Shown: piece after piece, positions 43,662 to 55,700 of the stretch
Numbering within the stretch: position 1 is the stretch's first letter
How the letters are laid out: every line of letters starts with the position of its first letter
Assembly: GCA_009746045.1 (NCBI GenBank)
Contig: RPFO01000079.1
Location: 4,300,271 to 4,364,270, forward strand
From: Mesostigma viride
Taxonomy: Eukaryota; Streptophyta; Mesostigmatophyceae; Mesostigmatales; Mesostigmataceae
DNA length: 64,000 nucleotides
Reading direction: 5' to 3'
Program-made: the position numbers and the translations under genes
Notes under the pieces: generated by a model
The model's input: the letters and a program-made list of their open reading frames with translations, nothing else
Told to the model about the DNA's origin: nothing
The model's database searches: none

Positions 43662-45385
43662 CCCTTAAACCGTGCTGACTGATATTTGCAGCGGACAGTA
43701 CCAACTGTCCGCTACAAATAGCGGACAGTTGGTAGTGAGAATAACGCGAATGCCAGTAGGTATTTCCGTGATATTTTTAGCCAGGCGTCTTCAGCTAGAT
43801 GTGTACAGTTGCGTCCCGTACCTAAACATCACTATATTCTGACAAGTACACAGGGACTAATTATTGACCCAAGTACAAGGGGTACCCTTTTTTTGGGACG
43901 AAAACGTGAATGTAAAACATTGACGTCCGTGCAGATTTGCGGCCATGGCGGTGCAGAAAACTGACTGGCGCAGGAGCATTCATGCACGGACTCGTTCCAA
44001 ATTTTGTAGGCACACTTTATACGTCATAAAGATGCTATAGACCTAGTTGCGCAACCTCTAACGAGGCGCGCAATCATCTCGGGCTGGTTTTTATTGCGTC
44101 AACACGCGTTTACTACTACGGGGATGCCGAGAAGCTAGCACTTGGTATTTGCCCTTTTATCATTGAATATTTCGCAACGATTAACTTTCTTATGATGTAT
44201 ATCGCATAGTTCATCAGCGCTGTCGGCCAGAATAGCCTCGGGGCATCGTTTCTGTCATGAGCTTGCTACCTGTCAGCCAGCCTTTTTTGCTGTAATTGGA
44301 CCTGGCGCAGTTTGCAGTCCCTGCCGCTGCCGTGAAGGAGGTAAAGTGGTTTTATCGCTCGGTAAGTAATCCCGGACTTATTATTAAGGTTTCGTGGTGT
44401 TAAATTCCCTCCTTACTACTTTTATGTAATGGTTTGTCGTGGTGGCTGCGTACAACCATTTCGCCCATTTTATCATCCGTTTTGTTCATGGTTAGCTGCG
44501 TCTTCATCCTATATACTAGAGTAACGATCGATGTAATGCTTAGATATGTTGTGCATGGTATTGTGATGGGTTTTCTTGCCTACATTCTTTGGAAAGATGG
44601 TATCTTGGCCAGGTTTTGGTTAGCTGTTTGGTTTTGTTAGTAGAGGACACCCCATAGCCAGTTAGCAGCTACTATAATAAAGCCCAGCATACAGGGAGCA
44701 CTAGCTAGCACTGTCGTTGAGCTAGGCTTACTTGCACTTGTTTATTACAGCATCAGCACAAGAAAAAAGTGAGCATCGTGTTTGGCTTGTGTGGTTTCAA
44801 GGGTGTGCCCTTACCATGCTATGATACGTACAAATGTGACTGTGCATAGGCGTGGTTACCTATCTTTATATGCTATGATGGATGTTCTGCAGCCTGGACA
44901 GGATGTAATTAGCATGTTTGATCATCCATGATGTTTTTTGTTGCTACGGGATGAGAATTTAGCTTTGTAATGCTAGCAGGCGTCACCAACCAAACTGTCC
45001 GCTATTTGTAGCGGGCATTTATTTTTAGAGCTTGCAGCTGGGTCCCTGCTCCACCCCATGATGTCAGTGTTCAGGAGCCCTTTCTAGCTTCCTTTCTCAC
45101 TGCCTTGTTCAATCCAGGACCAACAAATAAGATTTGACATCCAATATTGCATTATATGTGTCTCTTGTCTCGCACCCTGCGCACCCCCTGCCAGGGGGTG
45201 CTATATTTAGCACCCATAGGACATTGCAATATGACCAATGACATGACCCCCAAGGAGGTCCACATATGTGTGTGCTTTGGTCCTAGTATGGGCCATAAAT
45301 AATTATTAGGTTGGTTTGTGGACATTATCATGGAAAGTGCCAACTGCCCGCTATTTATAGAGGGCAGTTGGACACGGTTTAAGGG
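43662..45385. mobile_element. Non-autonomous TIR element 2 (1.72 kb)
   Basis: Perfect terminal inverted repeats CCCTTAAACCGTG (13 bp) flanked by GTAA (43658-43661 and 45386-45389), a 4-bp target duplication. Subterminal palindromes built on CCAACTGTCCGCT / AGCGGACAGTTGG lie at both ends (43707-43738 and 45345-45370), with a further half-copy near 44993. No transposase; the longest frame is 68 codons at 44434-44640. It interrupts the reverse transcriptase of LINE 2. Taking it out with one GTAA restores the reading frame there. The superfamily is not determined. Confidence 0.88.
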
Positions 45386-45389
45386 GTAA

Positions 45390-45869
45390 GAAGTGCGCAC
45401 CGAAGTGGTGGACCCTTCATACAGGTTGCGGATGACAGCAATCAGGGGGCGGGGGATCCGGAACAACTCGAGGATGTCCCAAAGCGCAGGCCAGAAAACC
45501 GAATCGAAGGCTTTGATGAAGTCCACCAGCACAAGGTGCAAAGGGGACTCACCAGGCTGAAGGCGTTGCAGTTCCTCCACCAGGCGGCGAGTAGCGAAGA
45601 GCGCCTGTACTGTGTTGCGACCTGAACGGAAGCCGTGCTGAGTCTCGCTGAGGTGACCGTCCAGGGCCGTGCGCCTGCAGGCGGTTCAGGATGAGCCGCA
45701 TAAGAAGCTTGAGGGGGGCACTTTGAATGCACACCCCTCTGTAGTTGCCGGGGTCGGCAGGCGACCCCTTGTTCTTGTACAGCATCGTGCGAAAACTGTG
45801 TTGCCAGGCCGCTGGAGGTGGCTGCGACGACAGCAGAAGGCGGTTGCAGATGTCCCGGAAGAGCAGCAT
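45390..45869 (-). pseudogene. LINE 2 ORF2: reverse transcriptase first half
   Basis: 45869 down: LLFRDICNRLLLSSQPPPAAW, MLYKNKGSPADPGNYRGVC and LMRLILNRLQ. A frameshift near 45665 gives GFRSGRNTVQALF, LVLVDFIKAFDSVFW (motif A) and IRNLYEGSTTSVRT. The conserved sequence stops at 45390 where TIR element 2 begins. Confidence 0.85.
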
Positions 45870-45942
45870 AACACCTGTGTCCTCGAATTCGGCTGCAAGT
45901 TTTACAACTGCGGCCGGAATCTCGTCAGAGCCGGTGGCTGCG

Positions 45943-46686
45943 TCATAACGCAGCTAGGCGCTGGACCGCCTCCGTGACCTCGCGGGAGGTGAAAGGAGGC
46001 ATGTCAGACGGGTCGCCAAGTGGGCCGACCAGCGGGGGGACTAGGTAGTCCGCCGCTGATCTAGGCGGGGCAGGGGGCCCAGCGGGGCCGGCCAGGGCGG
46101 CCGGGCGGGCGGCGGCGGCTGGGAGCAGGGGTGGGGGCGGCGCAGCTGTCCCCACGACCTCGGCCGTGGCCGTGGCCCAGGTACGAAGCCGCTTGGCTGG
46201 GGCGCCGGGGACGTCGTGGCGGTGGGGCCGGCCGAGGCCGTCCGGGTGCCCGAGGCGCTTGTACCAGAACCAGGCCCCCTTGCCGTCGTGCTTCTGCTGG
46301 CAGCTGTGCAGGTACTTGACCATCTGCTGAGCATCTGCCTTCTCAGCCTGCTCGTAGGCGGCCCTCAGAGCTGCTTGCAGCCCAGGTTTGGCGATCGGAT
46401 CTCTGTTGCGGCGGAGCATCTGCCTGGCGGCGACCACTGTCGGTGCGTGACGGTGGACAGCAAGCTGCCGACGCGGAGGCAAGGTGGGGAGGGTGCGGGC
46501 AGCCAGGCGATACTTGGCGGCGACACCACGGAGGATCACTGAGATATCCCCCGGCGGCGGAATGGCGTGTAACTGCTGTCGGCTGCCCCCGGCGTCGAAT
46601 ACGGCCAGGAAATCATCCCTGTGCGACATAGCGGCCTGCTCTGCTGCTGACATCTTGTCGGCATCCTTCAGCACAATCCGGAGCAC
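45943..46686 (-). pseudogene. LINE 2 ORF2: linker between endonuclease and reverse transcriptase
   Basis: 248 codons of Ala/Pro-rich sequence with a helical part (RRNRDPIAKPGLQAALRAAY, ADAQQMVKYLHSCQQKHDGK) and a proline-rich spacer. The same RNRDPLQKP...ALVEAYEHA text is seen at 61900-62080 in LINE 3. It ends within the region that leads into the reverse transcriptase. Confidence 0.75.
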
Positions 46687-47521
46687 TTTTCAGATCTGGC
46701 TGAGGTGCCAGCTGTCGCGACGGTTTCACCCCAGGAAACCGCAATCTGATGCGAGCGAGCACGAGACGATGATCAGATTCCACCGTGCTGACAGAATCTT
46801 GCAGGACGCGAGCATCGACAACTGAGGGGCGCTGAGCCCGACGTACGCAGACATAATCAAGGCACACCACCCGATCCGACGGCCCAAAAAAGGTGGCCAG
46901 CTGCTCAGCGGGGCGTGCGAAAGAAGCATTGCATGCAACCAGCGCAGATTCTGCCAGCAGATTCGCAAATAAAGGCGTGTTACCGTTGGCTGTCGTGTTG
47001 GTTGGGGAATACTGAGCGCCCCCAGTGCCAACTGGCAGCGTGGCGTTGGCGTCGAGCAGCATAACCAGGAAGTGCCGAGCTGGGATGTTGGCCTCCTCCT
47101 CCTTGAGAGCGTCGAAGAAGGCCTGACGTTCCGCCTGAGCTCGACCCGCATGTGGTGCATATCCCACGATAACGGTTAGCGTGTGGTGTGAATGGCCCTC
47201 AGTGGCTGAAAAAGTGGCCACTAGCACACGCGGGGACCGCAGCACGATGGACTGGAGCTGCTCTGATGCTGCCGGCGAGCACAAGAGGCCCACACCACCT
47301 TGGCCCGGCGCGTCGCCGCCACCATAGTGGAACCGCCAGCCTGCACGCAGGTCGTCGACCAGCAGACCGTTGACCGCGTGCTGAGGGTCAACGGTGCGTC
47401 GGTGCTCCTGGACTCCAAGAACAGCGATCTTGTTGTCGGCGCACAGGGCGATCAGCTCGTCGACGCGTTGGCGTGCTGGGGTGCCGCCGCTCGTAGAAGG
47501 ATCTGCAGGGAGGGTGCGCAC
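46613..47521 (-). pseudogene. LINE 2 ORF2: AP-type endonuclease
   Basis: About 300 codons with the endonuclease signatures VLGVQEHRRTVD, GGVGLLCSP, VMLLDANATLPVG, CLDYVCVRR and ESDHRLVLARIRL. The domain's first motif (ASFNVRTL) lies just upstream at about 47530. The N-terminal leader (KPLSIIMSHR..., with RRRPQPGRRRR) is in a different frame at 47523-47900, separated by a G/T-rich run, (GGGGGT)n, that has probably slipped. After SDHRLVL the frame drifts near 46740. Confidence 0.88.
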
Positions 47522-47935
47522 GTTAAAACTTGCAATACCAAGAATGGGCCGTTGCCCTATTAGCGGGGGGGTGGGGGTGGGGGTGGGGGTGGAGAAGGGT
47601 AGTGCTGGAGGTGGGGGTGGGGGTGGGGGGGGGGGGAGGGGGAGGGTGGCGATTGGGGTTAATGCTTGTCAACGCATGGAGGCTTTCTTTCAGGACGGAT
47701 ATGCGTCGTCTCCGTCCTGGCTGGGGTCGCCGGCGTGTCGACTGGGCCTCATCCCGCTCAAGGCGGGCTAGGAGGCGTGTAAGGCTGGTAAATTGGCGGG
47801 AAGGTTGACCGTGGCGTGCCTGGCGACCTTGCATCCTGATCATGCTCGCACGGTGCGACATGATGATGGAAAGGGGCTTGTTTATAAAGGCTGTGCCCAA
47901 AGCCTATTGTACCGCGAGGCCGCGAGGGTGTGCCC

Positions 47936-49276
47936 TTACGGGGCGCCATCCATACCCGGGACGTGCGTAGACGATGATGACGCAGCTGGGGCGGGCCTGG
48001 TACGGCCCGACTTGTGCCGCTTGTTAGGAGCCTGCGCCTCCGTGCGCTGTCCGTTGATGAATAGCACGGGGGTGTCGTGGACGAGGCGGACGTAGACCTT
48101 CTGGCCGTCGTGCCTGGCCTTGATCGCCACGTCGCTGCCCAGCAGACCATTCTTGATGACTAGCTGGGCCGGTGAGAGGAGGTCGTCGAGGCTCGGCGCG
48201 TTTCTCCCGCCTAGGAGCTTGCGGGCCTGGAGTACCTTCACCTTGCTGGCCACATTCGCAAAGGTCACCCGCATGGGGCCAGGCTGGCCCGCCATCCAAG
48301 CTGCCGACTCAATGCGGATGCGTTCGTTGCCCAGTTGCAGCCGGCCCACGATGAGGCTGTGGTACAGGCGTTGCGCTAGCATCAGGTCCGTTTCAGGCTG
48401 CTGCGCGACCTGAAAATACCGGACCACTATACTGCGTGAGCGCAGGTCCTCCTCGATAGCAGTCTTGTGGGCTGCAGCCCCCCTGCGTGCGGCATCCTCC
48501 ATCAGGTTGGCAATGTCTGTCTGTTTGACCATGTTAGCGTAGCTGGTGGCCGGTGCGGGAGCGGCTGGTTGGGGCGGGCTGGTCAGGGCGGCCTTGACCT
48601 CGGCAATGCTGGAGCGGAGCTCGGCAGTGTCTTGACGGATAGCGGTGGACAAGGTGCCGAGTTGGGCAGCCATGTCTGCGACTTTCTTATTGAGCTTGTG
48701 CAGGTCTGCTGCTTCCGGGGAAGCATCGGGGGTGTTGGCGGTGCCGTGATCGGCGTCCTCGAAGGCGGCAAAGAGTGCCCGGAGGCAAGGGGCCTGCACG
48801 TGACTCAAGAAAACAGAAAGTCGAAGCTGTGGCTCGTCCAAGTCGGCGATGTCGTTCACTGGAATGGTCCCGCAAGACGCGTAAGGAAAATATATCTCCT
48901 TGCCGGTGTCGTGCAGGTGGCGCAGGATAGCCTGCGCCTGCTCGGCGGTAAGCGAAAAGAACTGCTGCTCGTCGACAACCTGGCCAGGCATGAAGGATGC
49001 TGGGTCGAACTCAGCGTCGTTAGCGTCGTCGTCGTCGTCGTCGATGGCGTCGTCAATGGGGGTGTCTTTGGAAGACGATGGCGGGGGGATCTGGCTCTCC
49101 ATCTCGTCGGCTGGGGCGTAGCAAACCCGCTTGGAGGAGGCGGTAATGGCGGCCGCGTTTGCCTGGGGCCGCGTCGCAATGGTTTCCGCATCTGCAATCA
49201 GTTGCGTAATCGTGTTGAGCGCTGAAGCCTCCCTCTCGGAGAGAGAAGGGGAGGCGGTTGACGGAGTTTCTGCCAT
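47936..49276 (-). CDS. LINE 2 ORF1 protein
   Basis: 446 codons, intact, MAETPSTASPSLSEREASAL. An acidic run (DDAIDDDDDDANDAEFD) is near residue 75-90. A predicted coiled coil at 190-235 includes LHKLNKKVADMAAQLGTLST. A C-terminal RNA-binding-like domain follows (RSRSIVVRYFQVAQ, LIVGRLQLGNERIRIESAAW, VTFANVASKVKVLQARKLL), and a basic tail (NKRHKSGRTR). Coiled coil plus RRM-like domain is the usual plan of LINE ORF1 proteins, which package the element RNA. It is the only unbroken ORF of LINE 2, and it starts about 430 bp from the kinase stop codon. Confidence 0.85.
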   Translation of the reverse strand: MAETPSTASPSLSEREASALNTITQLIADAETIATRPQANAAAITASSKRVCYAPADEMESQIPPPSSSKDTPIDDAIDDDDDDANDAEFDPASFMPGQVVDEQQFFSLTAEQAQAILRHLHDTGKEIYFPYASCGTIPVNDIADLDEPQLRLSVFLSHVQAPCLRALFAAFEDADHGTANTPDASPEAADLHKLNKKVADMAAQLGTLSTAIRQDTAELRSSIAEVKAALTSPPQPAAPAPATSYANMVKQTDIANLMEDAARRGAAAHKTAIEEDLRSRSIVVRYFQVAQQPETDLMLAQRLYHSLIVGRLQLGNERIRIESAAWMAGQPGPMRVTFANVASKVKVLQARKLLGGRNAPSLDDLLSPAQLVIKNGLLGSDVAIKARHDGQKVYVRLVHDTPVLFINGQRTEAQAPNKRHKSGRTRPAPAASSSSTHVPGMDGAP

Positions 49277-49708
49277 AGCTGGTTCCGGAAAATTACGAAC
49301 CCTGCCTGTGCTGCGTGTTATGATATTGCGCTAAATCTTGGGCGATGGCGGCTGAAAATTATATCATCGTGTTCGTCATTAAAAGACGCATCTACTGCAA
49401 TTTACCCGACCAAATTTCATGCCTGGATGTAAAAGTTATGAGCATTCTCGGCATCCATAGCTCGCCACACCGTAAAAAATGCAGAAAGGCATGCCCTTGA
49501 CATGTCAACAAAATGTATGGGCATGCATGCATCCCCCCATGGCACACAAGTACTTACATGAACCGCTAAGCATGCGAAGGTCGATTGCCAAAAATGTGCA
49601 GTCGTCAGCCAACACCGACTGGGTGCATATTGCTCAAGTCTGAGCACTTTAACGAATGCGTAAAGAATGTCAAGCTGAGGTATGCCAGTCAAAGCGGCCA
49701 GTCCGCAT

Positions 49709-52700
49709 CTACGAGATTATGCAGCAAGTGGCTGCCGGCTTAGCTGCCATTTGTCCAGGAATGCCGTCCTCGATCATCTTGTTGAGGCGCTTCACGATCT
49801 CGGCACAGCTGGGCCTCTGCATGCCAGAAACCAGTCAAGCACACAGCCATGCATTCTGTCAGGGCGAGCGGATAGTCGTGTCAGTCTGTACCAAACTCAC
49901 ATTGTCCCATCGGCGATTCCCGCATGCCACCTACACCATTGGGCAGGACCGTCCTGCCCAATGATGAGGGTGGGCCACCCTCTGGAATCAGCATTATAGC
50001 CAATAAACTGATCAGCAGAGTCCGCAAGCATATACCTGAGAAGTGAAGCTGCCTACCAGGGAGCGGATATCTCAGTGGGTCGGAATCGTCTGGCACTGTC
50101 AAAGCGACCTCACGCTGGTATTTGCCCCCTAACTCTCGCAGTGTCCCCTTACTCTGCATAATCTATCTGGAATTAAATTCTATCTGGCAGCAGCTCTCTT
50201 CCCACTCGACATGCTCCCAAGCTCAAGAGGGAAAACGATCAACCCCATAGTATTAATATTCTGTGTAAAAATTGGATCTCAAACAGGTAATTGCCAAAGT
50301 GCAGTTTTGCATCAACAAATATAATCTGATTGCTATAATGGCATGACTTGCAACAGCAACCCTTCACTATCTATTACTGTTAAGGGTTTAGGGAGCACTA
50401 ACCCCTAAACCCTAAACCCTAAACAGCAACCTTTCACCATCTATTACTGTTTAGGGTTTAGGGAGCACTAACCCCTAACCCCTAACCCCTAACCCCTAAA
50501 CAGCAACCCTTCACCATCTATTACTGTTTAGGGTTTAGGGAGCATTAACCCCTAACCCCTAAACCCTAAAGAGCAACCCTTCACCATCTATTACTGTTTA
50601 GGGTTTAGGGAGCATTAACCCCTAAACCCTAAACCCTAAACAGCAACCCTTCACCATCTATTACTGTTTTGGGTTTAGGGAGCATTAAGGGGACGTGGCG
50701 CGCCGAATATTTTCCGCGCCAAAAAATTCGCGGTACCGTCCGTACGGTGTATAATGTGTGCCCGGACCGCTCAACCCTCGCGGAAGTGGCCATGGCGGCA
50801 TGCCTTTATGCAATATTAATCGATATGGCACGTAAACAGCTAGAAAAAATGCTTGAATTTCGCAGAAGATTAGTTGATGACCTCATTGCGTGGCGGAAAG
50901 TTTACGGTTTGCAATATCGCTAATTTCTCGAACGGCTACGGGCGCGGGGGTCCAGGATATAATTTCTCTTGCGGATCATGAAATTTAATGCAGGTTTACG
51001 GCAGCTATTGTGAGGCAACGTAGGCTCTAAAGAGCGATTATGAAGCTAACTTAATGGTGTTGTCGAGTTTGAGCCGAAGCTTCCCGGTTTCTTTTACATT
51101 TCCGGCATTCAAGGTAAGAACCTACGCAGGCCTGCGCATGTCGCCTTCGACGTATTCACGGAAGGCGCACCTTCCTTGTTCGCCTGATCAATGGATGATG
51201 TCTTTTATTGTTGGAGCTTGCGTGCCAGTTTATGCATGAAACATTTCCACGCAGGCAGGTGCATTAACGTCGGCCTTTCGCCTTTTTTTCGGGCAGTTTC
51301 CCTGCAGGAAGCGCTCCATTTCTTTCGGTTGCATCGTCAGATTCCTAGCTATTTCGTACAATTTCGTGTAGTTTGTGGCTGGCATGCTAAATGCGCCGAG
51401 GTCAAGTTGTTGGTAATGTGTTGACATTTGTTTTCCATAATCCTTTGGACGTGACCTTGCTCAGACGCTTTGTTATGTGCCGGATCTGACACGCCTGTTT
51501 TAGAACGACATCCGGCATGTGCCTAGAGGCTAACAAGCTGGCATCAGCTTCTTAGCAAATTGCCCTATTGGAAAGGAAGGTGAGAGTGGTTCTTTTGCTG
51601 GCCATACTGCATGAGTGGCATTGCATTAGATAGGTGTTTCCATTGCTTTCCTTGAGCTATAACCATTAAGACTTCCCTGCTATGTGTGCAGCAAGGCAAG
51701 CTGGATAGGATGTGAATGCTTGGCATACAACATGTATGATTTGCTGCCAAGTTTGCAGGCTGCAGTTGCCTCTATTGCTTGGGCAGTCTTTCTAAGGTTT
51801 TTACACGTATACTTGCTGAGTTCTTGGCATAAATTTACATGGTAACCTTGGGCTGAGCTTAGTGTATGCTCTCTTGGTGCGTGTATGCCTAGCGATGGTG
51901 TTGCTATGCGCACGCTGGCAAGGCTGGCCATGCTGAGGGCAGGGGAGGGCAGATGAGGTGCCTAGCCTTTTCTTATGTTGTGTGATCGAGTTGGGCATGT
52001 TTTTTGGCTTCTTGGATGGAAAACATGATGCCTAGGTGGCCTTATACACAGAAAAACCTCATTTAGCGTATGTTCAGGTTTTAGCACGCCAAACGCAATA
52101 ACTTGAGCTAGACTTGTCGGAATGACCTGGGACTTGGACCACTGCTGTCCCCCTGTTAGCCGGATTTTCGCTACATTTTGTTGCCTAATCTGAAGTGTTT
52201 ATGACATGTTTATTCCCAATGTCCGGTAAAAAAAGGGTACTTTTGCGGGGAAATTAATAACTGTTCAAGGTTTAGTCATTTTCATGATGTAAATAGCTCA
52301 GCAAGCTACAAACTCAGGGAACTATAGACGCTACATTTTTTTTTGCCAACAAATGAGTGCATGGGCTGGGGCATACATAGCCCTAATTAGCGTCTTTTTC
52401 TATTTATAGCGCTATATTGGCGTATATGTGGGGGTAGTACCCCCAACAAGTGCATGGACAACTCACTAGAGATGTTATTTAGTGCCCCCAATCATAATTT
52501 AGCATGGTGCAACTGCTATTCAAGTGATATTAGCATGGGTCAAGTTTTAAGGTTTTTGGGGTGCCACCTCCCCTTAACCCCTAAACCCTTAACCCTAAAC
52601 AGCAACCCTTCACCATCTATTACTGTTGTGCCATCACTCCTGGTAGGGTCACCATCGGGTGCCATGATATCGCAACCAAAAAGTGTGGAATTTACTGTCA

Positions 52701-55700
52701 AGGATGGCCATTTTGTAGTGATTAGCTGACCGGTCCCTGGCTTACCTCCTTGGGGTCTTGTGCCCACGCGGATGCCAGCAGTTGCTTGAGATCCTCGGGC
52801 CACTGTTTGGGCAGTCGCGGCCGGATCCCCTTGAGCGCATGCCCCGCCGCCACGTCCTCTGGTGATATGAAGTCGCGGCTGTACACCGTCTCGTTGGTGA
52901 GCATCTCGTAGAAGATGATGGACCAGCTGGCACATGCCACCGCCATCACAACCGCACCAATGTCACAACCAGCCCCCCGCCACCCCCACCCAAGGTGTCA
53001 TGATTCCCCCCCCCCCCCCCCCCCCCCGGACCATTACCAGCGCCGCCACCACCATGCCATCATATGATTGGGCGGGGGAATGCACAGCACACACAGAAGA
53101 TGCCAGCACGATGCTAAACGATTGTTAGCCGCGGGCTCTAAATGTTAGCGATGCTCTTCCTCTTGGTGCAGAGGACAGCAAAAATGCTTCCTTCATCCCT
53201 TCATCTCTCGACCCCTCCCTCCCGTTCTTCTTCCCTTTCCGAGGATGCACTGAGTACACAACCGCCTTGCACCCACTTCTCCCACGTGCGTCCTGCAGGG
53301 CTGGTTGTACCAGGACGAGCGAACGCATGCTCGATGCCACGCACACCTGCCTGCCTCCTTTTGTGTGTGTGAGTGAGTGTGCGTGTGTGTGTGTGTGTGC
53401 GTGTTGTGCACAAGGTTCTGCTATCACGGGCTCATAAGGAACGACCCACAAGGATAAGCACCTAGATTGCGTCACATGGGTACCAACCAAGTTAGCACTT
53501 ATCTAAGGCTGGACGATGAAACCACAGGACCGGCCTGCTACGCCCAACCTTTGCTGCATCCACGCACGCTGCCACTCATGCACGTACACCTGCCCGCCTC
53601 GTTTGCTGCATCCCTGCATGCCAGGCGGGCGACTTCTGACTCTGCCACTAGAACTGGGCCGAGTACCCCTTTATGGAACGGGCAGCCTTCGTGAAGCCTA
53701 GCCGCAGATGGTTGGCAGCATTAGCGGGCGCGATGCCACTAGCAGTGCTTACCTCTAGGTGCTGCCAACCCATGCATTACAGATGGTGAACTTCTAATAT
53801 TACGCCGTTGACTGACGTAGAACCAAGCCGCTAAATTACCAATAATCTGTCTCCCCCCTCATGCCTCCCCCCCCCCCAAAAAAAAAAAAAATAAAAAAAT
53901 CCAAGTGAGTTAGATGCCATCTGATGACTTAGCGACCGAGAAAACTCGTCCAACAGGGCACACAGACATCAAGACTTCAGGGAAATCACCAACCCATCAT
54001 CCACCTCGAAGAAAGATAATCCATTCCTGAGGAAAGGCATCGGTGTGATGCGTTCAAAGAGAAACTTGTCCACGTACGAGAAGATGTGATCATCGTCATG
54101 CACTCCATGTATGAGACCATGCATTCCATGTTTGCGAGTATGCCATCTACACAGGAAAAAAGAAATAATCCACTTCAGTTGCGGAGACAAAACAACCAAC
54201 GTACGAAAAGATGTCAACTTTCTCGTCGTAGTTCTCGTGCTTGTACACCTCCGGCGCCATGTACCTGCGGGGCACGCATCCGCAGCATGCCGATGGCATG
54301 ACCGAGGTGTCAAAACGATCGCGTGGGCCCCATCTACGGCGCAGCAGCTTGCGCCTGCTTTGATACTAGCAGCAGTTTTTGATGCAGACATATACGGCCA
54401 GCAATCCATGCAGAAAAAACCCAGACAAGCCCAACCGGTTATGATTATGACTGTCGTTGCACGATTACCGAGGTTGATAATGGTTAGGAGCCGTCACTAT
54501 TGGTGGCGATGAGCATGATTGCCATTTATCCATGAGAATCGATAGGGGTAAGTGCCCAGGCTACGGGGTGCATGTCTTCGCACACTAGGTGCATGTTCAT
54601 ATGCGGCTGGGTGGAAGTATAGGTGGGCGCTCACGCACTGATGGGAAAAACAGGTAACAACGCACATGGCTCTTTAGCGATGACAGCAAGAGGACAGGCC
54701 AGTACGGTCTACCTGCACAAGTAAGGGATTCATGGTCAAGAATCGAGGCTGTGTCGGGTGCGCTGCATGCATGCATGCACTCACCGGTAGGACCCCGTCT
54801 CCCCCGTCATCTTATACACGGCCTTCTCCTTGGCTTTGCTTGCGAGCTTGCTGCATGGGTGGGAGGGGCGGAAAGGGGGAGGGGGGGCAGGGCGGGGCGG
54901 GGCGGTGGCGGAGCGGGGCGCACAACACAGAAAGGTGCTATTGTCAGCGCGGCTGGCAGGTTTGACTGGCAGCTGCACACCATGATCGGGGGGTCATTCT
55001 CAGACATCCCGTTGCAATGCCGCAACTTGCCTTGACAGCCGAGACTGGCAGACCTGGCCGAGGGCCCTACCCAGCACACTAGACGCGTGGCAATATGCAT
55101 GGCAGGGATGTGAACCTTGGATAGCACGCGCTACCACACGGGAGGGAATGCACATGCAGGCGGTGTGCAGGTAAGGTGCATGGGCTAGCGGCCCAGGTCG
55201 GGGGGGGGGGGGGGGGGGGCAGGGAAATATGGTGCCCAGGCCAGGGATCAAGGGCAGACGCACGGAGGGGCCACAGGACAAGGACGGAGCCTATGTGCGG
55301 GGGGTTGGGGGGGGGGAGGACGGAGGACAGCAGGGAATCTGAGGCAGGGGAGGGCTGCACCCCGATACCCTGCAGGAAACGTCTCCCACGTGAAGAACGC
55401 AGCCGAACGCAGCCGAACGCAGCTGAACGCAGCTGCCTTACAGCGGCCGCTGTGTACCATTGCCCGGGTGTGTTGCATGCTGATACCTCAACCATGCGTG
55501 CTACCCAATTATTGGACAGAGTTGCGACTACATCGGTCGAACGTGGTTACTAGGCTTATTGGAGAGGCCCCAGCTGCATGGGGACGTGTGCCACACATGA
55601 ACTTGCATGATTGCCCACACACATAGGCACATTCCAAGGCCACACGAATGCGGCGCATCCCAGCGTGCCAATCCACCACACCCATGCGCCACCTGCCGCC

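Larger units (their letters stand above)
42420..49518 (-). mobile_element. LINE 2: nearly full-length non-LTR retrotransposon, family B
   Basis: Minus-strand element with ORF1 (49276-47936), a leader and endonuclease (47900-46613), a linker (46686-45943), reverse transcriptase (45869-45390, continuing at 43657) and a C-terminal region to 42612. The 3' end carries the stem-loop GTGACTCCCCAACGGGAGCAC and a (TTAA)n tail. The reverse transcriptase is split by TIR element 2 (43662-45385). Several frameshifts make it inactive. GGGCATGCAT at both ends (42410-42419, 49519-49528) is a candidate target duplication, but GCATGC is a common word in this sequence. Confidence 0.87.

Noticed and set aside
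50358-50690. True chromosome end
   Set aside because: Coding exons lie on both sides and the motif occurs in both orientations within each unit; it is an internal repeat.
50669-50923. 84-codon frame in kinase intron 5
   Set aside because: Begins inside the telomere-like repeat, no known domain, and lies antisense within an intron.
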